From Pseudomonas sp. RIT-PI-r (GTDB lineage Bacteria; Pseudomonadota; Gammaproteobacteria; Pseudomonadales; Pseudomonadaceae), in assembly GCF_001297015.1 (NCBI RefSeq), contig NZ_LIGE01000022.1, positions 248,001 through 312,000 of the forward strand: 64,000 nucleotides of DNA, given 5' to 3'. A program made the position numbers and the translations under genes. Position 1 is the stretch's first letter. Each line of letters starts with the position of its first letter. Below are positions 17,249 to 25,619 of this stretch, piece after piece. The notes under the pieces were generated by a model. It made no database searches and had not been told where the DNA came from. It saw only the letters and a program-made list of their open reading frames with translations.

Positions 17249-18924
17249 GGCTGCACCTCCAGCATCGCGGCTTTCGCTTCCGGACTCGGTACGGCACGGG
17301 TGCCGAGCACCGCCATCACGTACTGTTGCGGGTTGTGCAACGCCTCGGCGGTGGCCTGGGTGTAACGCAACAGGGGTTCAGCCTTGAAGGTCAGGACGAT
17401 GCTCAGCCCCAGCAACAGGAAAATCGGCGCGCATTCGAGTTTGCGCAGCAGCGGCGAAGGACGCTCTTCGGGTGTCCAGAAGCGCTGGATGCCGAGGCGC
17501 GAGAATGCCATCAGCGAGGCAAGGCCGGACAGGATCAGCAGCGCCAGCAGCGCCCAGGCTGCGTTGGAAATCGGCGCGCCAGTGCCCAGGCCCAGTGGAT
17601 TGAGGAGTGCGCCGATCAAGCTGAGCTTGCCGATAAAACCGGACAGCGGTGGCATGCCGATGATCAGCAGGGCACAGGCTATGAAGCTCAGACCGAGAAA
17701 CGCCATGGTCCACGGGATGACCTGACCGACCACGGCTTTCTGTTCGTCGTCGAGGTTGATGCCTTTGGGCGGTTGCAGGGATTCCTGTGGTCGCGGCAGC
17801 AGCTCGCTTTCATCCTCCAGCGGGATCTCGTTGGCCGAACGCGAGCGTTCGATCAACTCGGCCAGCAGGAACAACGCGCTCAACGCCAGAGTGGAGCTGA
17901 CCACATAGAACAGCGCCGCGCCGATCAGGTTCGGCTGAGCGAAACCGATCGCCGACAGCAGGATGCCGGCCGACACCAGAATGCTCAGGCTGGCCATGCG
18001 CTCCAAGCGTTGCGCGGCGAGAATTGCCAGCGCCGCGCAGGCCATGGTTGCCATGCCGCCGTAGATCAGCCAGTCGCCGCCAAAGAACGCAGACGCTCCG
18101 GCTTGCCCGGAGAACAGCAGCGTCCACAGGCGCAACAAGGTGTAGACGCCAACCTTGGTCATGATCGCGAACATTGCCGCCACCGGCGCGCTGGCCGAAG
18201 AATAGGCAGGGACGAGCCAGAAGTTCAGCGGCCACATGCCGGCCTTGGCCAGAAACGCCACCGCGAGAATTCCCGCGCCGGCGTGCAGCAAGCCTCTGTC
18301 GGCTTCCGGCACCAGCGGAATCTTCAGCGCCAGATCGGCCATGTTCAGCGTACCGGTTACGCCATAGATCAGCGCGGCGCCAATCAGGAACAGCGACGAG
18401 GCGAGCAGGTTGATCGAGATGTAATGCAGCCCCGAAGACACTCGCGCTCGGCCGGAGCCGTGCAGCAACAGCCCATAAGACGCGGCGAGCAGCACTTCGA
18501 AAAACACGAACAGGTTGAACAGATCCGCCGTCAGGAACGCGCCATACAGACCCATCAACTGAATCTGGAACAGCGCATGGAAGCTCGAACCGGCGCCGTC
18601 CCAACGCGCCATCGCAAACAGCAGGGCGCTGACGCCGATGATCCCGGTCAGCACCAGCATCAGCGCCGACAGGCGATCGACCACCAGCACGATGCCGAAC
18701 GGCGCTTGCCAGTTACCCGGCAAGTACACGCCGATGGAGCCGGGCACGCCGGTGGTTTGCGTCCATTGCAGCAGCATCACTGAAATGAACAGACCGACGA
18801 GGCTGGAGAACAGGTTGATTTTCGCCTTCAGCGGCCGGTGCCGTTCGCCGAGCATCAGCATGATGGCGGCGGTCAGCAGCGGCAGCAGGATCGGTGCGGC
18901 GATCAGGTGAGTCATCGCCATCAT
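17245..18924 (-). CDS. shaD: Na+/H+ antiporter subunit D
   Basis: 559 residues, about 14 membrane helices, homologous to the NuoM/NuoN proton-pumping subunits of complex I. FFEVLLAASYGLLLHG carries the conserved glutamate of the family, and HAGAGILAVAFLAKAGMWPLNFWLVPAYSSASAPVAA in outline has the conserved lysine (AKAGMWP) for proton transfer. Start: two consecutive ATGs at 18924 and 18921; the first overlaps the shaC stop. An internal hydrophilic stretch (about residues 360-390) is rich in E/Q/P and looks like a cytoplasmic loop insertion. Confidence 0.94.
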   Translation of the reverse strand: MMAMTHLIAAPILLPLLTAAIMLMLGERHRPLKAKINLFSSLVGLFISVMLLQWTQTTGVPGSIGVYLPGNWQAPFGIVLVVDRLSALMLVLTGIIGVSALLFAMARWDGAGSSFHALFQIQLMGLYGAFLTADLFNLFVFFEVLLAASYGLLLHGSGRARVSSGLHYISINLLASSLFLIGAALIYGVTGTLNMADLALKIPLVPEADRGLLHAGAGILAVAFLAKAGMWPLNFWLVPAYSSASAPVAAMFAIMTKVGVYTLLRLWTLLFSGQAGASAFFGGDWLIYGGMATMACAALAILAAQRLERMASLSILVSAGILLSAIGFAQPNLIGAALFYVVSSTLALSALFLLAELIERSRSANEIPLEDESELLPRPQESLQPPKGINLDDEQKAVVGQVIPWTMAFLGLSFIACALLIIGMPPLSGFIGKLSLIGALLNPLGLGTGAPISNAAWALLALLILSGLASLMAFSRLGIQRFWTPEERPSPLLRKLECAPIFLLLGLSIVLTFKAEPLLRYTQATAEALHNPQQYVMAVLGTRAVPSPEAKAAMLEVQP

Positions 18925-19265
18925 TCTTTAGGCTCCCGGCCGTCGACGTGGTCGGTGCCGGTCAGGCCGCGTGAAGCGAGCAGAACGACGAGAAACAGCG
19001 CGGTCATGGCGAAACTGATGACGATCGCCGTGAGTACCAGTGCCTGTGGCAGCGGATCGGTGTAATGCAGCAAGTCCTGGGTGACGCCATCCTTGATCAC
19101 CGGCTCCTTGCCGATGAACAGGCTGCCCATGCTGAAGATGAACAGGTTGACCGCATACGACAGCAGACACAGGCCCATGACTACCTGAAAGGTTCGTGGC
19201 CGCAGGATCAGCCAGACGCCTGACGCGGCGAGGATGCCGATGGCGATTGCGATGACTTCTTCCAT
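18921..19265 (-). CDS. shaC: Na+/H+ antiporter subunit C
   Basis: 114 residues, three helices, NuoK-like. GVWLILRPRTFQVVMGLCLLSYAVNL and GSLFIGKEPVI with DPLPQALVLTAIVI are the MnhC/PhaC signatures. The ATG shares its A with the shaA stop codon (TGATG). Confidence 0.94.
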   Translation of the reverse strand: MEEVIAIAIGILAASGVWLILRPRTFQVVMGLCLLSYAVNLFIFSMGSLFIGKEPVIKDGVTQDLLHYTDPLPQALVLTAIVISFAMTALFLVVLLASRGLTGTDHVDGREPKE

Positions 19266-22183
19266 CAGACGGCTCCTTTGCTGGCGACGGACTTGGGCAG
19301 CGATGCGGTCTTGTGACCCCGCACCGATTGGTGGGCGAGGGCGGTGAGGATCAACAGCGTCGAGCCGACCACCACGCCGTACACACCAATGTCGAAGAAC
19401 AGTGCGCTGGCGATATGGATGTCTCCGAGCAGCGGCAAGCTGAAATGCCAGGTATGCGTGGTCAGGAACGGATAGCCGACCAGCATCGCGCCGAGGCCGG
19501 TGGCGGTGGCGAACAGCAATCCGGTGCCCATCCAGCGCAACGGCCGCAGGCTCATTTGCGCCTCGACCCACTGTGTACCGGCGACCATGTATTGCAGGAT
19601 GAACGCCACCGACATCACCAGACCGGCAACAAAACCGCCGCCCGGCTGGTTGTGCCCGCGCATGAACAGGTAGAACGACACCACCAGCGCAATAGGCAGC
19701 AGGAGGCGCACCAGCACCGCCGGCACCATCATGAAACCGAGCGCGGTGTCGCTGGCCGAACGCGGGTTGACCAGGTCGGTGACCACGTCCGGCGCGAGCA
19801 AGCGTTGCTGGGCTGGCAGTTGCAGGCTTTCTTTCGGCGGGCGGAAGCGTCGCAGCAGGGCGAACACGGTCAGTGCCACGGCAACCAGCACGGTGATCTC
19901 ACCGAGGGTGTCAAAGCCACGGAAATCCACCAGCATCACGTTGACCACATTGCTGCCGCCGCCCTCGGGCAGGGCTCGGCTGAGGTAGAACGAGGAGATG
20001 TCGTTCGGTGTCTGCCGCGTGAGCATGGCGTAGGACAGCAGGGCCATGCCGGCGCCGACGGCAATCGACAGCAGCAGGTCGCGCAGACGACGAATGCGTG
20101 CCTTGCGCAGACTGCTTGGCAGGGGCGAGACTTCTTCGATACGGCGTGGCAACCAGCGCAGGCCGAGCAGGATCAGCACAGTGGTCACCACTTCAACCGC
20201 CAGTTGCGTCAGGGCAAGATCGGGCGCGGAGAACCAGACGAAGGTCACGCAGGTCATCAGGCCACAAACGCTGACCATGGTCAGAGCCGCGAGTCGGTGA
20301 TACTTGGCTTGCCAGGCAGCGCCGAGGGCACAGGCAATCGCCAGCAGCCACAGGGTCACGAAGACGATCGAGCCGGGGATCTTCGGCCGGTCGCCCCAGC
20401 TCAGCGTGCTGTGCAGCATCGGGATCAGGCCGGCGAGCACCGCCGCCAATACCATCAGGAACAATTGCATTTGCAGGCGTCGGGTGCCGAGTCGCCGCTC
20501 CACGCGGCGGGCCATGCGCATCATCACCACCAGACTGCGCTCGAACAGGCGCTTGCCGTTGAAACGGCCGATCAGTGGCGGGTATTTGAAACGGCCGCGC
20601 TTGAGCTGATTGCGCAGCAGCAGATAGACGACGATACCGCCGGACATGGCGATCAGGCTCATGATCATTGGCGCGTTGAGGCCGTGCCAGATTGCCAGGC
20701 TATATTCCGGCAGTACGCCACCGACAACTGGTAGCGCTGCCGCCGCGAGCAACGGGCCGACGATCTGCGCCGGGAAAATCCCCACCAGCAAGCAGGTAAA
20801 CACCAGCAGCTCGACCGGCGCACGCATCCAGCGCGGCGGTTCGTGCGGGGTGTGCGGCAGGTCGGTGGCCGGCGGGCCGAAGAACACATCGACGGTGAAG
20901 CGCAGGGAGTAGGCGACGCTGAATGTACCGGCAATGGTCGCGACAATCGGCAACGCCGCTTCGACCCACGCGGTGGCATTGATGAACACGGTTTCGGCGA
21001 AGAACATCTCTTTCGAGAGGAAACCGTTGAGCAATGGCACGCCCGCCATCGAGGCGCTGGCAACCATGGCCAGTGTCGCGGTGAACGGAATCAGCTTGAT
21101 CAGGCCGCTGAGTTTGCGGATGTCACGGGTGCCGCTTTCGTGGTCGATGATGCCCGCCGCCATGAACAGCGAGGCCTTGAACGTGGCGTGGTTGAGGATG
21201 TGGAACACCGCTGCCACTGCCGCCAGCGGACTGTTCAGGCCGAGCAGCAGGGTAATCAGGCCTAGATGGCTGATGGTCGAGTAAGCGAGCAGACCTTTGA
21301 GATCGTTCTGGAACATCGCGCAGTACGCGCCGAGCAACAGCGTACACGCGCCGGCTCCGCTGACGATGTAGAACCACTCTTCACTGCCGGACAGCGACGG
21401 CCACAGACGCGCGAGCAGGAATACACCGGCCTTGACCATGGTGGCCGAGTGCAGATACGCAGAGACTGGCGTGGGCGCCGCCATGGCGTGGGGCAGCCAG
21501 AAGTGAAACGGGAATTGGGCACTTTTGCTCAGTGCGCCGATGAGGATGAGGGGTAACAGGATAGGGTAGAGGGCATGTGCGCGAATCATGTCGCCGGCGG
21601 CCAGGACCTTGTCGAGGTCATAGCTGCCGACGACATGGCCGAGAATCATGACCCCCGCCAGCAGGCATAACCCGCCCGCACCGGTGACCATCAGCGCCAT
21701 GTAAGCGCCGCGACGCGCGTCGGCGCGGTGGTGCCAATAGCCGATCAGCAAGAAGGAGAAGAGGCTGGTCAGCTCCCAGAAGAACACGATCTGAATCAGG
21801 TTGCCGGAGATCACCAGGCCGAGCATGGCGCCCATGAACGCCAGGAAAAACGCGAAAAAGCGCGGCACCGGATCGTCCGGAGACATGTAATAACGCGCAT
21901 ATAAAGAAACGAGTGTGCCGATGCCGAGCACCAGCATCGAGAACAGCCAGGCGAAGCCGTCCATGCGCAAAACGAAGTTCAGGCCGAGGCTGGGCAGCCA
22001 CATGAACTCTTCGCGGATCACGCCGCCATGGGCAATTTGCGGGTACAACAACGCAACCTGGACGGTGCCGATCAAAGCGACCAGACCTGCCAACAGGGAT
22101 TCGGTATTACGCGCGTTGTGTGGCAGCACCGCTGCCAGACAGCTGCCAATGAATGGCAGAAGCAGTAGAACTATCAGGGACAT
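19265..22183 (-). CDS. shaA: Na+/H+ antiporter subunit A fused to subunit B
   Basis: 972 residues. The N-terminal two thirds is the NuoL-like MnhA/PhaA unit: FFWELTSLFSFLLIGYWHHR holds the conserved glutamate, and LPHAMAAPTPVSAYLHSATMVKAG in outline is the Proton_antipo_M core with the catalytic lysine. The C-terminal part (from about 830) is the MnhB domain, seen in MRGHNQPGGGFVAGLV and FFDIGVYGVV. A and B are separate genes in Bacillus Mrp but fused in the Pseudomonas Sha and rhizobial Pha types. It is the first gene of the operon; the promoter should lie in 22184-22330. Confidence 0.95.
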   Translation of the reverse strand: MSLIVLLLLPFIGSCLAAVLPHNARNTESLLAGLVALIGTVQVALLYPQIAHGGVIREEFMWLPSLGLNFVLRMDGFAWLFSMLVLGIGTLVSLYARYYMSPDDPVPRFFAFFLAFMGAMLGLVISGNLIQIVFFWELTSLFSFLLIGYWHHRADARRGAYMALMVTGAGGLCLLAGVMILGHVVGSYDLDKVLAAGDMIRAHALYPILLPLILIGALSKSAQFPFHFWLPHAMAAPTPVSAYLHSATMVKAGVFLLARLWPSLSGSEEWFYIVSGAGACTLLLGAYCAMFQNDLKGLLAYSTISHLGLITLLLGLNSPLAAVAAVFHILNHATFKASLFMAAGIIDHESGTRDIRKLSGLIKLIPFTATLAMVASASMAGVPLLNGFLSKEMFFAETVFINATAWVEAALPIVATIAGTFSVAYSLRFTVDVFFGPPATDLPHTPHEPPRWMRAPVELLVFTCLLVGIFPAQIVGPLLAAAALPVVGGVLPEYSLAIWHGLNAPMIMSLIAMSGGIVVYLLLRNQLKRGRFKYPPLIGRFNGKRLFERSLVVMMRMARRVERRLGTRRLQMQLFLMVLAAVLAGLIPMLHSTLSWGDRPKIPGSIVFVTLWLLAIACALGAAWQAKYHRLAALTMVSVCGLMTCVTFVWFSAPDLALTQLAVEVVTTVLILLGLRWLPRRIEEVSPLPSSLRKARIRRLRDLLLSIAVGAGMALLSYAMLTRQTPNDISSFYLSRALPEGGGSNVVNVMLVDFRGFDTLGEITVLVAVALTVFALLRRFRPPKESLQLPAQQRLLAPDVVTDLVNPRSASDTALGFMMVPAVLVRLLLPIALVVSFYLFMRGHNQPGGGFVAGLVMSVAFILQYMVAGTQWVEAQMSLRPLRWMGTGLLFATATGLGAMLVGYPFLTTHTWHFSLPLLGDIHIASALFFDIGVYGVVVGSTLLILTALAHQSVRGHKTASLPKSVASKGAV

Positions 22184-22332
22184 AGGCTTCTAATCTGCGG
22201 AAGTTTGTGAAGCATCATACGTGCCAGCTCCCCGATCACCAAACGCCAGGATGTCTCAGAATCCTACAAAGTAGTCTGAATATTTATGTTTGGCATTGTT
22301 TCAGGTAGATCGATGTTGCTTGGATTGGCCTC

Positions 22333-22397
22333 ATCGCGAGCAGGCGAAGGCCTACATTTGGAATGCGTTCCCCTGTAGGAGTGAGCCTGCTCGCGAT
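22333..22397. repeat. REPIN with one diverged arm
   Basis: Outer arms ATCGCGAGCAGGC and GCCTGCTCGCGAT pair, and the centre equals that of 12791-12857 and 16035-16099. The left inner arm reads GAAGGCCTACA instead of TCACTCCTACA, so the two arms no longer pair there. It lies upstream of the shaA promoter region and downstream of the EamA transporter gene. Confidence 0.85.
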
Positions 22398-22430
22398 AGC
22401 AATAATTCAGCCTATGAAGGCTTCGGAGCT

Positions 22431-23366
22431 TTACCCCTGTGCTTCCCGCTCCAGCTCAGCTTCGGCTTCTGCAACCTTACCCTTGGTCTTCAGCTCACTG
22501 ACAATCACCGCCGCCACAATCATTCCGGCCCCCAGCAGCGCAATCGCCGGCAACCGCTCGCCGGCAATCCGCCCGACAATCCCGGCCCACACCGGCTCAC
22601 CGGCATAGATCAACGTCGCCCGAGTCGGCGAAACGCTTTTCTGCGCCCAGTTCATTGCCACCTGAATCGCCGCACTCGCAGCGCCCAGGCCCAGCGCCGT
22701 CACCAGCAGCGTCCAGGAAAAGTCCGGTATCAGCTCGCCCGTCGGTACCACCAGCAGGAACGACAACACCGATGTTGTGGCCAGTTGCACCACGGTGACC
22801 CGGCGCACATCCACTTGGCCGGCATAGGTACTGATCAGGATGATCTCGGCGGCAATCGCGATGGCGCTGATCAACGTGGCAATTTCACCCGGGCTGAAAT
22901 TCAGCGACGCCCCCGACGGCCCCGACAGCAGCATCAAACCGGTAAACGCCAGCATGATCCCGATGCTCGGCATCAACCCCGGTCGCCGTCCCAGCACCAG
23001 CCATTGCAACAATGGCACGAACGGCACGTACAACGCGGTGATGAACGCCGACTGACTGCTCGGGATCGTTTGCAGTCCGACAGTCTGCAGGCCGTAACCA
23101 AGCATGATCGCCACGCCGATGAACGCGCCGGCCTTGAGTTCAAACAGGGTCAGTTCGCGCAAATGCCGCCATGAGAACAGCGCAACGATACAAGCCGCCG
23201 CCGCAAAACGCAGGCCGACAAAAAACATCGGCCCGCTGACCGTCATCGCATGCTGAACCAGCAAAAAGGTGCCGCCCCAGATCATGGTGATCAGCACCAG
23301 CACGCACTCGGCTTTGCTGAAACGAGAGAAACGAAGGGGAGTGGGGGAGCTGTTCTGCGACGTCAT
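22431..23366 (-). CDS. EamA/DMT family exporter
   Basis: 311 residues from ATG 23366 (an alternative GTG lies four codons further upstream; AAGG is very close to the chosen ATG). Ten hydrophobic segments in two repeated EamA halves; the N-terminal MIWGGTFLLVQHAM and the second-half LIYAGEPVWAGIVG are typical RhaT/EamA motifs. It is an inner-membrane drug/metabolite exporter of unknown substrate. The C-terminus has a charged tail (EAEAELEREAQG). It is divergent from an XRE-cupin regulator with palindromes between, which suggests it is the regulator's target. Confidence 0.9.
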   Translation of the reverse strand: MTSQNSSPTPLRFSRFSKAECVLVLITMIWGGTFLLVQHAMTVSGPMFFVGLRFAAAACIVALFSWRHLRELTLFELKAGAFIGVAIMLGYGLQTVGLQTIPSSQSAFITALYVPFVPLLQWLVLGRRPGLMPSIGIMLAFTGLMLLSGPSGASLNFSPGEIATLISAIAIAAEIILISTYAGQVDVRRVTVVQLATTSVLSFLLVVPTGELIPDFSWTLLVTALGLGAASAAIQVAMNWAQKSVSPTRATLIYAGEPVWAGIVGRIAGERLPAIALLGAGMIVAAVIVSELKTKGKVAEAEAELEREAQG

Positions 23367-23374
23367 GACCTTGC

Positions 23375-23455
23375 GCACTATAAAAAGGAGGCCGCACAAT
23401 GCGCCCAACGTTGCGCAGTATACTGCCCAACCTCACCGAGTGAGCAATATAGTGC
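23375..23455. promoter_or_regulatory. Palindrome array between EamA exporter and XRE-cupin regulator
   Basis: Three related sites: GCACTATA at 23375-23382, a perfect 12-bp palindrome GCAGTATACTGC at 23415-23426, and TATAGTGC at 23448-23455. The outer two are reverse complements and share the GCA-C/G-TATA half-site with the middle one, spaced by about 35-40 bases. The elements also look like -10 boxes for both directions. This fits an autoregulated divergent promoter bound by the XRE protein. Confidence 0.6.
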
Positions 23456-24015
23456 ACAAAGATTCGACTCAAAGAACCTCCGTTCTCCAGCACGTCAGTC
23501 AGAACGTCCGACGCCTGCGCCACGCCGCGGACATGAGCCAGACCGCGCTGGCGGAAAAATCCGGCGTCAGCCGACGCATGCTGGTGGCGATCGAGGCGGG
23601 TGAGAAGAATGTCAGCCTGACCACCCTTGACCGCGTCGCCGAAGCGCTGGATGTGGCCTTCAGCGATCTGATCCAGGCGCCGGACGCCCGTGACCCGAGC
23701 CGGATCAATGAAGTGGCCTGGGCGGGAACGATTCCAGGCAGCAAAGCGGTGCTGCTATCGAAAGCCACGGCCACCCGCGAAGTCGAACAATGGGAGTGGT
23801 GCCTGCAACCGGGCGAGGTTTATCCCTCGCAAGCGGATGCGGAAGGCTGGAGCGAGCAGATTTTCGTCTTCGAAGGTTGCCTGACGCTCATGCTCGGCAA
23901 TCAACCGCAACAAATCGGCACAGGGGAGTTCTTCATGTTTGCCAGCAACCAGCCGCACTCCTACCGCAACGATGGCGATGTTGCGGCGCGGTTCGTGCGT
24001 AATGTGGTGATTTGA
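23452..24015 (+). CDS. XRE-family regulator with C-terminal cupin domain
   Basis: 187 residues from GTG 23452; GTG 23440 in the same frame is the alternative. The HTH lies at about residues 18-72 (VRRLRHAADMSQTALAEKSGVSRRMLVAIEAGE in outline) and a Cupin_2 domain at about 110-185 (EVYPSQADAEGWSEQIFVFEG, then FMFASNQPHSY). Such proteins bind DNA as dimers and sense a small ligand in the cupin. The chosen GTG sits within the TATAGTGC half-site, so the mRNA may be almost leaderless. The next gene starts directly after the stop. Confidence 0.88.
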   Translation: MHKDSTQRTSVLQHVSQNVRRLRHAADMSQTALAEKSGVSRRMLVAIEAGEKNVSLTTLDRVAEALDVAFSDLIQAPDARDPSRINEVAWAGTIPGSKAVLLSKATATREVEQWEWCLQPGEVYPSQADAEGWSEQIFVFEGCLTLMLGNQPQQIGTGEFFMFASNQPHSYRNDGDVAARFVRNVVI

Positions 24016-25422
24016 ATGGCTTGCGACGCGGATATCCTGATCATCGGTGGTGGGCTCAGCGGTACGATGCTGGCCGTGCAATTGCTGCGTCAGCCCGGGC
24101 GGCGAACAATCCTGATCATTGAGCCGCGTACCGAACTCGGTCGCGGCGAGGCGTACAGCGCGGTCGAGCTGGGGCATACGCTGAATGGCAATGCGGCGCG
24201 GATGAGCGTCGATCCGGATAACCCCGATGACCTCACGCAATGGCTGACTGCACATATTGCGGCTGGCGGCTGGCCAGAGTCTGCCGAACAGAATGTGCAG
24301 ATCAGCGAGCTGTTTCCACCGCGCGGACTGTTTGGCGTGTATGTGCAGCAGCGCCTGGCGGAAGCCCGACAGGTGGGGGCGCAGCAGGGTTCCACCGTCG
24401 AGCACCTTTGCGCCGAAGTGCTGGACCTGCAAACCGATGCCGATACGGTGTTGCTCGGCTTGAGCGATGGCCAATCGTTGCGAGGTGCCTGTGCGGTGCT
24501 CGCCACCGGCATGTTTGCCGCCGCGCGCACTGCGCAGAAACACTCCAGTGGCCTCAACGCCGCCGCGCTGGACCCGTGGAACGTCGCGGCCATGCGCCAA
24601 CTCGATCCACAGGCGAGCGTGCTGATCATCGGTTCCGGCCTGACCATGGTTGACGCCGTGGTATCGCTGGAGCAGGCCGGGCATCGCGGGCCGATTGAGG
24701 TGTTTTCCCGGCATGGTTTGTTGCCCCATGTGCGTCGCCAGCCGCCGGCGTGGCCGGACTTTCTCGACGACGACCAGAGCATTCGTACACCACGGCAGTT
24801 GTTGCGCGAGTTGCGCCGACACTGTCGCGACGCCATCGCTCAAGGCATTGACTGGCAGGCGCCGCTGGACACGGTGCGGGTGCATATCGCCCGCCTGTGG
24901 AGTCAGGCGACTGACGTGCAGCGGCGACAATTCGTACGCCATGTGCGGCCGTGGTGGGAAAGCCATCATCATCGCTCGCCACCGTTGAGCGCGGCGTTGG
25001 TCGAGCGCTTGCACGGCGAAGGGCGTCTGCGCATTCAGGCGGCTTCATTCAAAGGGCTTGAGCCGAATTCGAAAGATGGCATCAGCATTCGCATTCGACG
25101 TCGCGGTGAGTCTGAAACCTGCGTGGTGCAGGGGGCGGCGCTGATCAATTCCAGTGGCATTGAATACGACTGGCGCCGAGTGGCGCGGCCGTTGCCGCAG
25201 CAATTGCTGGCGCGCGGCTTGATACAGCCGGGGCCGTTGGCGTTGGGGATTGCGGCGGCGGTGGATGGCGCCGTGCTGGATGCCGACGGGCGTGCGTCCA
25301 GCCGGGTGTTTGCGATGGGGCCGCCACTGCGGGGAATGTGGTGGGAGAGTACGGCGGTGACGGATGTGGCGTTGCAGGCCAAGGCGTTGGCGATGCGGTT
25401 GGCGGGCAGGTCAGAAATTTGA
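24016..25422 (+). CDS. FAD/NAD(P)-binding protein
   Basis: 468 residues; ATG follows immediately the TGA of the XRE gene, so the two are co-translated. The N-terminal dinucleotide-binding motif DILIIGGGLSGTMLAVQLL is followed by GRGEAYS, LNGNAARMSVDP, a second VLIIGSGLTMVDAV motif, and HGLLPHVRR. This is the FAD-NAD(P)-binding family (PF13454 type; E. coli YdhS is one member). The substrate is unknown. Since it is paired with a regulator that faces an exporter, it may modify the compound that the exporter removes. Confidence 0.88.
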   Translation: MACDADILIIGGGLSGTMLAVQLLRQPGRRTILIIEPRTELGRGEAYSAVELGHTLNGNAARMSVDPDNPDDLTQWLTAHIAAGGWPESAEQNVQISELFPPRGLFGVYVQQRLAEARQVGAQQGSTVEHLCAEVLDLQTDADTVLLGLSDGQSLRGACAVLATGMFAAARTAQKHSSGLNAAALDPWNVAAMRQLDPQASVLIIGSGLTMVDAVVSLEQAGHRGPIEVFSRHGLLPHVRRQPPAWPDFLDDDQSIRTPRQLLRELRRHCRDAIAQGIDWQAPLDTVRVHIARLWSQATDVQRRQFVRHVRPWWESHHHRSPPLSAALVERLHGEGRLRIQAASFKGLEPNSKDGISIRIRRRGESETCVVQGAALINSSGIEYDWRRVARPLPQQLLARGLIQPGPLALGIAAAVDGAVLDADGRASSRVFAMGPPLRGMWWESTAVTDVALQAKALAMRLAGRSEI

Positions 25423-25440
25423 GGTGTGCTTGGCGGCCTC

Positions 25441-25597
25441 TTCGCGAGCAGGCTCGCTGCCACATTTGCTTGGGCGAACGTTGACGTTGTGTCGACATTC
25501 AGACCCTGTTGGAGCGAGCCTGCTCGCGAAAGCGGTGGGGCAGTCGAGATCAACAGCGACTGATAAACCGCTATCGCGAGCAGGCTCACTCCTACAG
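25441..25597. repeat. REP cluster: one REPIN plus a single REP
   Basis: Inverted arms TTCGCGAGCAGGCTCGCT (25441-25458) and its complement at 25513-25530; a further single REP of the TCACTCC type at 25572-25597. Two REP sub-types side by side between convergent genes. Confidence 0.85.
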
Positions 25598-25619
25598 TGT
25601 CAGGTGGTGAGCCAAAGAG

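Noticed and set aside
17209..18783. Long plus-strand open frame (524 codons) across shaD
   Set aside because: It is antisense to a clear antiporter subunit gene, and its product is Q/R/H-rich low-complexity sequence typical of the reverse strand of GC-rich membrane-protein genes.
19313..20734. Plus-strand open frame (473 codons) across shaA
   Set aside because: Same reason: Q/H/G-rich antisense of a membrane protein with no ribosome binding site.
25441..25597. Clustered short repeats that might suggest a CRISPR-like array
   Set aside because: Units are inverted, of two REP sub-types, and not regularly spaced with unique spacers. They are REP/REPIN elements.
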